From contig JADKJM010000019.1 of assembly GCA_016721005.1 (NCBI GenBank), positions 1-64,000 of the forward strand: a stretch of DNA of 64,000 nt, written 5' to 3'. Both the position numbers and the translations under genes were made by a program. The notes beneath the pieces were generated by a model. The model worked only from the letters and a program-made list of their open reading frames with translations. It was not told where the DNA came from and made no database searches. Positions 53,630 to 61,662 of this stretch are shown here, in pieces; position 1 is the stretch's first letter, and each line of letters starts with the position of its first letter. This stretch comes from Flavobacteriales bacterium (GTDB taxonomy: Bacteria > Bacteroidota > Bacteroidia > Flavobacteriales_F > PHOS-HE28).

Positions 53630-53637
53630 CCAAGGTA
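53630..53637 (-). promoter_or_regulatory. -7 box TACCTTGG of the M1 peptidase gene
   Basis: One mismatch to TAnnTTTG, five bases before ATG 53624, in the 30-base gap after metF. Confidence 0.5.
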
Positions 53638-53654
53638 CGTTGGGAAAAGGTGCG

Positions 53655-54608
53655 CTAGAACACCTTCTCCACGATGGTGCGCACGGCTTCGCTGCGGCCC
53701 ATGGTGTAGAAGTGCAGGCACGGTGCCTTACGGGCGATCAATTCCTTGGACTGTCCGATCGCCCATTCGATCCCCACGCGCTTCACTTCAAGGTCGGTCC
53801 TGCACTTCACCAGCTCGGATGCGAACGCATCGGGCAGATCCACGCGGAAGGTCTTCGGCAGGAAGGCGATATGGTTGAGCGTGGTGATCGGCTTCAACCC
53901 GGGGATGATCGGCACGGTGATCCCTGCTTCGCGACAGAGATCCACGAAGTGGAAGTACTTGGCGTTGTCGAAGAACATCTGCGTGACCAGGTACTCCGCG
54001 CCCGCCGCCACCTTCTCCTTCAGGTAGGCGATGTCCACGTTGAGGTTGAGCGCTTCGGGATGCTTCTCCGGATAACATGCAGCACCCACGCACAGGTCGG
54101 TGGCTGCGGCTTCCTGCTCTTCATCATGCAGGTATTTCCCGCGGTTCAATCCGTCTATCTGGCGGATCAGGTCCACCGCGTACGCATGACCATCGCGCTC
54201 GGGAATGAAGCGTGCTTCGTTCTTGATCGCATCACCGCGCAAGGCGAGCACGTTGTCGATCCCCAGGAAGTTCAATTCGATCAATGCATCCTCGGTGTCC
54301 TCCTGGCTGAAGCCTCCGCAGATCAGGTGCGGTACGGTGTCGATGTTGTACTTCGCCTTGATGGTGGCACAAATGCCCACCGTGCCCGGACGCTTGCGCA
54401 GGCGGATCTTCTGCAACAATCCGTGGCCGCGCTCTTTGTAGATCACCTCCTCGCGGTGGTAGGTCACATTGATGAAGCTCGGCTTGAACTCCGTCAACGG
54501 ATCGATCCCCTGGTAAATGGACTTGATGTCCTTCCCCTTCAACGGCGGGAGGATCTCAAAGGAGAACAGGGTCTTGTCCGCTTTCCGGAGATGATCGATG
54601 ACCTTCAT
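53655..54608 (-). CDS. metF: 5,10-methylenetetrahydrofolate reductase
   Basis: 317 residues, FAD-binding TIM barrel. Motifs: LFSFEILPPLKGKD with the catalytic Glu, FINVTYHREEV, NVLALRGDA, CVGAACYPEKHPEA, GAEYLVTQMFFDNAKYFHFV and IIPGLKPITTLNHI. It makes 5-methyl-THF for methionine synthesis. Its promoter box (TACTTTCG, 54632-54639) is 23 bases upstream, giving a short leader; no SAM riboswitch fits in the 80-base gap. Confidence 0.96.
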   Translation of the reverse strand: MKVIDHLRKADKTLFSFEILPPLKGKDIKSIYQGIDPLTEFKPSFINVTYHREEVIYKERGHGLLQKIRLRKRPGTVGICATIKAKYNIDTVPHLICGGFSQEDTEDALIELNFLGIDNVLALRGDAIKNEARFIPERDGHAYAVDLIRQIDGLNRGKYLHDEEQEAAATDLCVGAACYPEKHPEALNLNVDIAYLKEKVAAGAEYLVTQMFFDNAKYFHFVDLCREAGITVPIIPGLKPITTLNHIAFLPKTFRVDLPDAFASELVKCRTDLEVKRVGIEWAIGQSKELIARKAPCLHFYTMGRSEAVRTIVEKVF

Positions 54609-54631
54609 GCTATGCTGCCGATGAACGGCGG

Positions 54632-54639
54632 CGAAAGTA
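54632..54639 (-). promoter_or_regulatory. -7 box TACTTTCG of metF
   Basis: One mismatch to TAnnTTTG. The flanks CTACTTTCGCCGCC are nearly identical to the tatD and tRNA-Ser sites. The distance to ATG is 23 bases. Confidence 0.55.
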
Positions 54640-54687
54640 GAAAGGCCCCCGACGCGCGGAAGCCTTCCTTGGAATGGTTTGTAACAC

Positions 54688-57153
54688 TCAGCGCAGGACA
54701 GTGATGTGCCCGGTGTGCTCGGTGCCGTCGTTCAATGTGAGCACATAGTAGTAGGTGCCATCCGGCAGGTCATCGGCCTTCCACTGGTTCCGGTAGTTCT
54801 TCACGTCGTACACCTTGTTGCCCCACCTGCCGAAGATCGCCAGCTCATTGCTCCAGTACTCGATGTTGTGGATCACGAAATAGTCGTTCTGGTGGTCGCC
54901 GTTGGGCGAGATCACGTTCGGGATGGTGATGTCCGGCGGGTAGATCACATACAGGGCCTGAACGGTATCCACGCAACCGTCGGCGGTGGTCACCACCAAG
55001 GTGATGAGGTAGTCATCCGGGTAAGAGAAGAGCTGTGAGGGCGATTGGGCGCTGCTCCCGCCCACATTGCCGAAGGTCCAATCCCAAGTGGTGATGATCC
55101 CACCGGACACTGAACTCAGGTCCAGGAAATTCACCGTGGTGTTCATGGGCTGCGGAGAGATCGGGTTGGTGCTGAAGGAGGCCACCGGGCTGCTGGCCAC
55201 CACCACGCTGAAGGGATCCGACATGCCGGTGCAACCATCGGTCGTCGTCACTGTAACGGTGTACGTGCCGGTTCCCACGCTGATGCTCGGGTTCTCGGAC
55301 TGATCCGACCACACATAGCTCGCGTAGGGTTCCTCGGTGGTAAGCACCACCGGAACACCACCGCAACTGAAGTTGGGCCCCACGATCACGGGTTCGGGGT
55401 TCGGGGCCACGTTCACCGTGAAGGGATCCGAGGTCAGCGGACAATTGCCATAGGCCACGGTCACGGTGTACGTGCCTGCTCCCACGTTCACGTTGCTTCC
55501 CACCGCACCGCTCGGGGTCCAGAAGTAGGAGTCGAAGCCCAGTGGTGCATTGAGGTAGGCCACGCCATCCTCGCAGATCAGGTTGTCTCCGGTGATGGTG
55601 ATCGGCGCCTGTGGCGATGGCGTCACGGTCACGGTGATCGTGGTGTCATACGTACACCCGAAGTTGTCGGTCACGGAGAAGGTGTAATCGAAGACACCGG
55701 GATCGGCGCCGAAGACCGTTCCGCCCAATGGGTTGTTCGGGTCCTGGGTGAAATTGGTACCGACCCAACCACAGGAATCGCTAGTGAGGCCGAGGTCCGG
55801 CGTGTAGGTGGTGAGACTGGGGAAGAGCGAAGGATCGAAATCGAGCGTCCAGTTGCAGATGAACCCGTTGTCGCTCGCCCAAAGGTCCGTCACCGTGAAG
55901 GTCCATGTACCATTCAGATCACAGCCAACGAAGCCGCTCATCGGATTAAGGCTCTCATAAGTGCCTGCCGGAAGGGTTCCACCGGCATTCTCCACCCAGG
56001 TACCATTGGTCGCGGTAGGGCTCCAGCAATAATTGTAACAGGTCCCCTGTGCATTGGGCTGGTTGTCGTCATCGACCGGAATGCCGAGGAAGGTACCACC
56101 GCCACCTTGCTGGTGGAAGACCACCGTTTGCCCGGTGGGGCACGTAAGGGAGATCACCAGATCGCCGATGAACGAGTGCTCCATGTCAACACAAACGGAG
56201 AGCAGGTCATTGATGTCCGTAAGCGTTTGCCCGGGGTTGAAGTTGGTGAAGGTGATGGAGGTAGGGAACGGGACGCCTTGGTCATCAGGAAGGAAAAGCC
56301 CCCCCCCCAAATTCGATTCCGGCAACGCGGACCATTCAACAGGAACCGGGTTGGCCAACAGATCGACCGACGTTCCTTGGCAAATGGTCGTATCTCCTGT
56401 TGTGCCCCCGAACAAGGGTGTGGTGCTTACCAGTACCTGTAGATCCACAAGGTTCGTGCTTGCACAATCATTGTTATCGATCACGGTCACTTGCACCACG
56501 TATTCGGCCGGGTCGGGAAAGCTGTGCTGTACGATAGGACCGCTCGTACTATCCACGGCGCCATCGGCGAAATCCCAGAAATACCGCTCAACGTTGAAAC
56601 CACCGGCAGCCGATGAAGCGCTGGCGTCGAAGTTGATCACTTCACCTTGGCAGGCCAACAACGGAACACTGCTTCCGAAGGTGGCCGCAGCCGTTGGTGG
56701 TTCACAGGGCTGGAAGCAGGTCGTGGCGGCAGCAAAGACCCCGGTGCCCGTCCCGTTGCTCGTGAAGACCAGGGTAAGACAGCCGGTCGGGTTGGCGAAG
56801 GAAGCGGAAATGATCCCGGGTGAATCGTTCCCGGTCCATGTACCGATGAGGGGTTCCGACGTGGAGTTGCCGTCATAGATGCTGAGTTGGTCCAACGGGG
56901 CGATCCCGGCGGTGCTCAGGTTGAAGGTGATCCATTGCAGGGAAATGGCCGGTCCTCCGGAGCCATCCGGACAAAGCACGAGCGTATAGTCCTCGTTGTT
57001 GCTGTAACCGGAAGCTCCTTCCCCGCCGCTATCCAACAGGGCACCGGCGCAGGCTTGTACCGAACCATCGGCGATCGTGAAAGCGACTTGTGCCTTTGCT
57101 CCGAGAACGGCTAGCGAAACAAGGATGGTTGCGATGCTTTTCTTCATGTTCAT
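54688..57153 (-). CDS. T9SS type B surface protein with CUB-like, PKD and P-domain modules
   Basis: 821 residues from ATG 57153 (57147 possible). A signal peptide (SIATILVSLAVLGAKAQ) is followed by a CUB-like module (LDQLSIYDGNSTSEPLIGTW, SPGIISASFANPTGCLTLVF), a PKD domain (RYFWDFADGAVDSTSGPIVQ) and a proprotein-convertase-like P domain (VCVDMEHSFIGDLVISLTCP to LNGTWTFTVTDLWASDNGF). Ig-like repeats with SxxP-FxV linkers, a second PKD (TWDWTFGNVGG) and a type B C-terminal domain (IPNVISPNGDHQNDYFVIHN, AIFGRWGNKVYDVKNYRNQW) complete it. It is predicted to be secreted and surface-anchored. It starts 19 bases after the upstream paralogue. Confidence 0.86.
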   Translation of the reverse strand: MNMKKSIATILVSLAVLGAKAQVAFTIADGSVQACAGALLDSGGEGASGYSNNEDYTLVLCPDGSGGPAISLQWITFNLSTAGIAPLDQLSIYDGNSTSEPLIGTWTGNDSPGIISASFANPTGCLTLVFTSNGTGTGVFAAATTCFQPCEPPTAAATFGSSVPLLACQGEVINFDASASSAAGGFNVERYFWDFADGAVDSTSGPIVQHSFPDPAEYVVQVTVIDNNDCASTNLVDLQVLVSTTPLFGGTTGDTTICQGTSVDLLANPVPVEWSALPESNLGGGLFLPDDQGVPFPTSITFTNFNPGQTLTDINDLLSVCVDMEHSFIGDLVISLTCPTGQTVVFHQQGGGGTFLGIPVDDDNQPNAQGTCYNYCWSPTATNGTWVENAGGTLPAGTYESLNPMSGFVGCDLNGTWTFTVTDLWASDNGFICNWTLDFDPSLFPSLTTYTPDLGLTSDSCGWVGTNFTQDPNNPLGGTVFGADPGVFDYTFSVTDNFGCTYDTTITVTVTPSPQAPITITGDNLICEDGVAYLNAPLGFDSYFWTPSGAVGSNVNVGAGTYTVTVAYGNCPLTSDPFTVNVAPNPEPVIVGPNFSCGGVPVVLTTEEPYASYVWSDQSENPSISVGTGTYTVTVTTTDGCTGMSDPFSVVVASSPVASFSTNPISPQPMNTTVNFLDLSSVSGGIITTWDWTFGNVGGSSAQSPSQLFSYPDDYLITLVVTTADGCVDTVQALYVIYPPDITIPNVISPNGDHQNDYFVIHNIEYWSNELAIFGRWGNKVYDVKNYRNQWKADDLPDGTYYYVLTLNDGTEHTGHITVLR

Positions 57154-57172
57154 CTTACTGCTTGGCAAGGGG

Positions 57173-59893
57173 TCAACGTAATACGGTGAGATGTCCGGTG
57201 TGCTCCGTGCCATCGTTCAGTTTCAATACATAGTAGTACGTACCGTCCGGAAGGTCGTCCGCCTTCCATTGATTGCGGTAGTTCTTCACGTCATACACCA
57301 AGTTGCCCCAACGACTGAAGATGGACAACTCGTTGCTCCAGAACTCGATGTTCGGGATCACGAAATAATCGTTCTGGTGGTCGCCATTCGGGGAGATCAC
57401 GTTGGGGATGGTGATGTCCGGTGGGAAGATCACATAGATGGTTTGCACGCTATCCACGCAGCCCTGTGCCGTGGTGACCACAAGCGTGATCTCATAATCC
57501 CCTGGAGAAGCGAAGGTCCAATCAGGCGATGAGGCATTGCTACCTCCGCCGGTCGTGTTGAATGTCCAGGACCAGCCTGTGATCGTACTACCCTGCACTG
57601 TGGAAGCATCCGTGAAGTCCACCGTAGTGCCGATCGGCTGTGGTGACAACGGTGTGGTGTTGAAGGCCGCGAATGGATCGTTCGCCACCACAACGCCATA
57701 GGGCGCCGATGTGCCGTTGCATCCCAAGACGTCCGTCACGGTCACCGTGTAGGAACCGGTGCCCACCGAGGTGCTCGCGCCGTTGCTGCCATTGCTCCAT
57801 GCATAGTTCGCGAATGGTTCCGTGGTGGTGAGATCCACCTGATCACCGCCGCAGCTGAAGGTCGGACCCGTGATCACCGGTACGGGGTTCGGCGAAACCG
57901 CCACGTTGAAGGTGTTGGAGAAAGTGGTGCAAGGACCGATGGTCGCCGAAACGAAGTAGGAACCAGCCGTTACGTTGATCGTTTGGCCGAAGGCGTTGTT
58001 GTTCCAGGAATACGTCTCGAAGCCCGAGGTGGCTGCGATCGTGGCGATCCCGTTCTCACAGTACAATGCGTCCCCCGTGATGCTTATCGGAGGCAGGACG
58101 ATCTCCTGCACGGTGAATGGTGCGGAGGTGTAATCACAGTTGAGGAATGACGCAGTGACCGTGTACGTTCCCGCAGTGGCGGTAATGCTCGGAGTGCTCA
58201 CGCCCGTGCTCCACTGATAGGATCCGTAAGGCGTGGCATTGATGCTCAGCGTCACATCACCTCCTTCACAGTACTGGGTGGGGCCTGCGATCACCGGTGG
58301 ACCAGGATCGATGTTGTTCACGGTGAAGGGCGCGGAAACATTCACGCAACCTTGATAGGTGCCGGACACCGTGAACGTGCCGCCCGTCACTTGGGCTGTA
58401 TCCCCGCTGGCGCCATTGCTCCAAGCGTAACTCTCATATCCTGTGGAGGCCACGAGTTCAGGCAGCGGCGTACCGCAATAAGTACTCGGCCCTGTGATCG
58501 TCAGCGCGGGTGGAACCACCAGCGTCACGGTGAACGGATCGGAGGTGAGTTGGCACAGGCCGATCCCCGCGGTCACTGAATACGTCCCGGCTTGGTTCAC
58601 CGTGATCGATGGGCCGCTCTGGCCATTGCTCCATGTGAAACTGGAGAAGGCACCCGTGGCCGTGAGTGTCAAGGATTGCCCACTACAAATAGCCGAATTG
58701 CCTTGGATCCCGGGTGGATCGGATGGCGGTGGGATCACTTCGATCACGATCGGGATCGTGGAGGTCAGGTTCGGCAACCCGTCATCCGTTCCGGTGAAGA
58801 TCACTTGGTGGAATCCGATGTCGCCCACCGTTGGGGTGAACTGTCCCGTGACCGAGGCCACGATCCCGGAGGTGTTCGCGATCTCCACCCAATTGCTCAA
58901 GGTCGGTGCGCTGGAACTCGCTACGGTCGTCTGGTTGCTTTCGGGGGAAAGGAAGGTCAATTCCAGTTCGGCGGTTTGGCCGACACAGGCGCGAAGCGTA
59001 TCGCAGAGGTAGAGGCCTGCAGCGATCGGCGGGATGTTCGTGGTACTAGTGATGGTCGTGAACACGAAATTCTTGAAGTCCAGCCAGCTTACCCCATCGG
59101 TATTGCCGAACGGACCATCGTAATCCGTACCCGCATGGTCGAAACGTCCGAACTGGATGTAGTCGTTGTTGCTTCCGCGGTTAGCACCTACCGTAGCAGC
59201 CGTACCGCCGAATCCTCCAATTCCACCGGACGCGCTACCCGTGGTCCACTGCATATCCTTGTAGCAGAAGCTCACGTTCTTGTCAACTCCGATCACCGGG
59301 TCCGTACCATCAGTGATGACAAGTTGGAAGGAGTTCAGCTTATCGGTCATCTGGTTGAAGTACCCGACATCCACCCAATTCACATAGAGCGCCGTAGGTG
59401 TGACCTTGTACCACACCTGTCCGCCGTTCGTAGGACGCGTATCCACATCGGCCCAGAAGGGAGCCACCATCTTGTACTGCGTGCTCGGAAATCCAGAACT
59501 GGTATACGTGCCGAAGGCCTGCACGAAGGAGACGTTCCCGTTGTTGTTGATGAAGCACGTGTTGTACGTGTCCCCATACAGGTTGAAGGAGAACGGCAGG
59601 GTGATGCTCGTAGAGGAGCCGTCATCGTTCGGCTGCATCGCCAGAGTGTACGTGGCGTCCGGTTGGATCCAGCAATTGCAATCGTTCGTTCCACCACCAC
59701 GCTCCTCACCGGCCAAGGGAGGTGTGGAAAAAGGTGGTGGATCCCCAGCTTCCGGGATCGCGCCAGCGGGCAATGTGCCGTTCAATTTGGCGGCTGCATA
59801 GTCGGCCTCACTCAGCACGACGGTCTGTGCACCAACGGGTGCCGCCTTGAGAAGGAGCACTCCGAGCAGGATGAATATGATGTGCTTCATCAT
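57173..59893 (-). CDS. T9SS type B surface protein with NIDO-like N-terminus and repeat array
   Basis: 906 residues. Signal peptide MMKHIIFILLGVLLLKAAPVG. The NIDO-like domain (LPFSFNLYGDTYNTCFINNN, MVAPFWADVDTRPTNGGQVW, VSFCYKDMQWTTGSASGG) spans about 75-290. About six 80-residue repeats follow, each with a Cys near the strand start and the pattern SITVNQAGTYSVTAGIG / TSDPFTV, then a PKD module (GWSWTFNTTGGGSNASS) and a type B C-terminal domain almost identical to that of the next gene. It is predicted to be secreted and surface-attached. The NIDO region is closely shared with the partial gene at 61663. The 92-base gap to the upstream gene holds nothing recognisable. Confidence 0.87.
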   Translation of the reverse strand: MMKHIIFILLGVLLLKAAPVGAQTVVLSEADYAAAKLNGTLPAGAIPEAGDPPPFSTPPLAGEERGGGTNDCNCWIQPDATYTLAMQPNDDGSSTSITLPFSFNLYGDTYNTCFINNNGNVSFVQAFGTYTSSGFPSTQYKMVAPFWADVDTRPTNGGQVWYKVTPTALYVNWVDVGYFNQMTDKLNSFQLVITDGTDPVIGVDKNVSFCYKDMQWTTGSASGGIGGFGGTAATVGANRGSNNDYIQFGRFDHAGTDYDGPFGNTDGVSWLDFKNFVFTTITSTTNIPPIAAGLYLCDTLRACVGQTAELELTFLSPESNQTTVASSSAPTLSNWVEIANTSGIVASVTGQFTPTVGDIGFHQVIFTGTDDGLPNLTSTIPIVIEVIPPPSDPPGIQGNSAICSGQSLTLTATGAFSSFTWSNGQSGPSITVNQAGTYSVTAGIGLCQLTSDPFTVTLVVPPALTITGPSTYCGTPLPELVASTGYESYAWSNGASGDTAQVTGGTFTVSGTYQGCVNVSAPFTVNNIDPGPPVIAGPTQYCEGGDVTLSINATPYGSYQWSTGVSTPSITATAGTYTVTASFLNCDYTSAPFTVQEIVLPPISITGDALYCENGIATIAATSGFETYSWNNNAFGQTINVTAGSYFVSATIGPCTTFSNTFNVAVSPNPVPVITGPTFSCGGDQVDLTTTEPFANYAWSNGSNGASTSVGTGSYTVTVTDVLGCNGTSAPYGVVVANDPFAAFNTTPLSPQPIGTTVDFTDASTVQGSTITGWSWTFNTTGGGSNASSPDWTFASPGDYEITLVVTTAQGCVDSVQTIYVIFPPDITIPNVISPNGDHQNDYFVIPNIEFWSNELSIFSRWGNLVYDVKNYRNQWKADDLPDGTYYYVLKLNDGTEHTGHLTVLR

Positions 59894-59985
59894 TTTCAGG
59901 ATTCAGCGTTGCAAGAGTCGCGAAGTCGTTCCAACACCTTGATAATGGTCGCCAAACTTAACCCAACCGGGCGTTTGGCGCGTTC

Positions 59986-61014
59986 TCAGTTCATTCCACT
60001 CCGGTTCAACCACACCACCTTTCCCTCCGAAACCACGCGCCCGTCGGTTGTCATGGCTTCCAAAGCGACCAAGTACATACCGTCCTCGCAATTCGCACCG
60101 GACCATGGTTCACCATTATTGGTACTGAAGACCAACTGGTTGCTCTTCAAGGAATAGACCCGGAGCAACATGCTCGTGTATCCTTCCATCGGGACGAGAT
60201 AGAAGTCGTTGATGCCATCGTTGTTCGGGGTGAAGGCGTTCGGCATGAACGGCTTGGCTGGCGGAGCGAGGAGATCGGGTTCCGTGCTGGCTGCACTACC
60301 GGATGGATTGGGGGTGGTTGAGGGGTTAACGCTCGGGGGCGGTGTTGACCTGACCTCTTCTTCCACCTGATCGGTGATCTCGGCAATGATCTCGTTGACC
60401 ACCGCTGCACCATTGCGTGAGGCAGAACTCGCGGCGGCTACAACTGGCACTGTGGTTGGCGGAACCGTCTTCGGCTCAGGCTTCGAGGCGATCACAGTCA
60501 TCGGTTCAGCCTTCTTCGGTGCGGGTACTTGCGCCTTCGATCCTTCGACGCGGCTTGTTGCTACACCGGGTGCTGTTGAGCTCTGCTCTTCAACAGGAAC
60601 GATCACTTCGCTCACCGTCGGTGCGACGTTTTCGTTAATGGACTCAACTTGGACCGGTGCTGTAACGACCTGATCGATCTTGGCATCAGCAACCACCTTG
60701 GGTTCGCTGTTCAAGTTCAGGATCGCACCAACGATCACGGCCACACCGGCCAGTCCTGCGGCCATCCATCCGAAGCCGCCGAGCAAGCCTGCTCCGGCCG
60801 TATGACCCAACTGCGCGGTAACACCTTGCCATACGGCAGGATCAACATGCAATTCGTGCTGCTGGAAGCGTTCGCGGAAGAGGTCGTTCATCTGGTCGGC
60901 CGCTGGTGCGCCTGTGAGCAGGCGCGCCTCGATCACCTGCCAAGTGGCCGGATCGACCGGAGCCTCATGGCCCTGGAAGCGGTCGCGCAGCAAGTGGTTC
61001 AAACTATCCTTCAT
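59986..61014 (-). CDS. Putative anti-sigma factor: doubled N-terminal motif, one TM helix, T9SS type B-like C-terminus
   Basis: 342 residues from ATG 61014, overlapping the ECF sigma gene by 11 bases. The N-terminal part has two copies of one motif: LLRDRFQGHEAPVDPATWQV (about 8-27) and LFRERFQQHELHVDPAVWQG (about 45-64). A single membrane helix lies at about 77-100 with no cleavable signal, then a Pro/Val/Glu-rich linker (about 105-255). The last 85 residues begin FMPNAFTPNNDGINDFYLVP and fit the gliding-motility type B fold, ending GKVVWLNRSGMN. Gene position and topology suggest an anti-sigma factor. The motif copies would face the cytoplasm and could hold the sigma; the C-terminal domain would be periplasmic. 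It could instead be a non-regulatory scaffold. Confidence 0.7.
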   Translation of the reverse strand: MKDSLNHLLRDRFQGHEAPVDPATWQVIEARLLTGAPAADQMNDLFRERFQQHELHVDPAVWQGVTAQLGHTAGAGLLGGFGWMAAGLAGVAVIVGAILNLNSEPKVVADAKIDQVVTAPVQVESINENVAPTVSEVIVPVEEQSSTAPGVATSRVEGSKAQVPAPKKAEPMTVIASKPEPKTVPPTTVPVVAAASSASRNGAAVVNEIIAEITDQVEEEVRSTPPPSVNPSTTPNPSGSAASTEPDLLAPPAKPFMPNAFTPNNDGINDFYLVPMEGYTSMLLRVYSLKSNQLVFSTNNGEPWSGANCEDGMYLVALEAMTTDGRVVSEGKVVWLNRSGMN

Positions 61015-61561
61015 GGTCGTGTGCATAGGGTGCTGCCACCTCCTTGGGCAACAGCTTGCGCAGGTAAGCCCGCGCTTTCATGAATTGCGATTTGCTGGTA
61101 TTCTCCGAGATCCCCAATTGCTCGGCGATCTCCTTGTGTGGGTAGCCTTCAATGGCGAAGAGGTTGAACACTGTTCGATATCCCGGAGGAAGCGATTGGA
61201 TCAACTCCATGAGCTCATCCGTGGTCATCGTGGTCAGTACTTGCTCGTCCACTTGGTGCAAGTGCTCGGCCTCGGTCAGGTCCAAGCTGTGGTCGTAGGG
61301 TTTGTTGCGGCGGATATGGTCCAACGCGGTATTCACCATGGTGCGTGCGATCCAGCCGCCCAACGGCCCATCGCCCCGGAAATGGTCCATCTTCTGGAAG
61401 ACCTTCACGAAGCCGTCCTGAAGCATGTCCTGGGCATGTTCCCTGTTCCCTGCGTATCGCATACAAACGCTCATCATCTTCCGTGCATAGGCCTTGTAGA
61501 GGGCTTTCTGTGCAATGGGATCGCCAGCGATGCAACCGGATACGAGTTGTTCATCAGTCAT
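61004..61561 (-). CDS. ECF-family RNA polymerase sigma factor
   Basis: 185 residues from ATG 61561. Region 2 is recognisable: ALYKAYARKMMSVCMRYAGN, then the -10-binding segment AQDMLQDGFVKVFQKMDHFR and GWIARTMVNTALDHIRRNKP. Region 4 has the helix-turn-helix LPPGYRTVFNLFAIEGYPHK / EIAEQLGISENTSKSQFMKA. It belongs to the small sigma-70 group common in Bacteroidota. The longer frame to 61621 would be read through the leader hairpin and is rejected. Overlap with its putative regulator fits an autocontrolled pair. Confidence 0.92.
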   Translation of the reverse strand: MTDEQLVSGCIAGDPIAQKALYKAYARKMMSVCMRYAGNREHAQDMLQDGFVKVFQKMDHFRGDGPLGGWIARTMVNTALDHIRRNKPYDHSLDLTEAEHLHQVDEQVLTTMTTDELMELIQSLPPGYRTVFNLFAIEGYPHKEIAEQLGISENTSKSQFMKARAYLRKLLPKEVAAPYAHDHEG

Positions 61562-61584
61562 GACGCTCCGCTGGGTGATGATGC

Positions 61585-61619
61585 GATCAAGGCCTCGGGG
61601 GTTGCCCGGGGCCTTGATC
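61585..61619. promoter_or_regulatory. Hairpin in the leader of the sigma-factor operon
   Basis: A 10-bp perfect stem GATCAAGGCC / GGCCTTGATC is extended inward by GC pairs to a short loop, 24 bases before the sigma ATG. No T-run follows on the minus strand. It may be an attenuator or terminator that separates the operon from the upstream gene. Confidence 0.6.
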
Positions 61620-61631
61620 ATTCGAGGTTCT

Positions 61632-61639
61632 GCAAGGTA
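61632..61639 (-). promoter_or_regulatory. Possible -7 box TACCTTGC of the sigma operon
   Basis: TACCTTGC has the last base C instead of G. It lies just upstream of the leader hairpin, giving a leader of about 65 bases, unusually long for this window. Confidence 0.35.
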
Positions 61640-61662
61640 CGATCAGTGGACTGTGGGACGGG

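Noticed and set aside
54609..54687. SAM or other riboswitch for metF, and FMN riboswitch for ribE
   Set aside because: The metF upstream gap is under 80 bases with its promoter box 23 bases from ATG; the ribE start overlaps the previous stop. No conserved aptamer cores are present.
56299..56308. Ten C in a row as a second assembly artefact
   Set aside because: On the coding strand it reads as in-frame glycines (LGGGLFLPDD) and the frame is intact on both sides, so it is probably genuine.
58592..60157. Plus-strand 521-residue open frame opposite the NIDO surface protein
   Set aside because: Arg/His/Gly-rich shadow translation of repeat-coding DNA.
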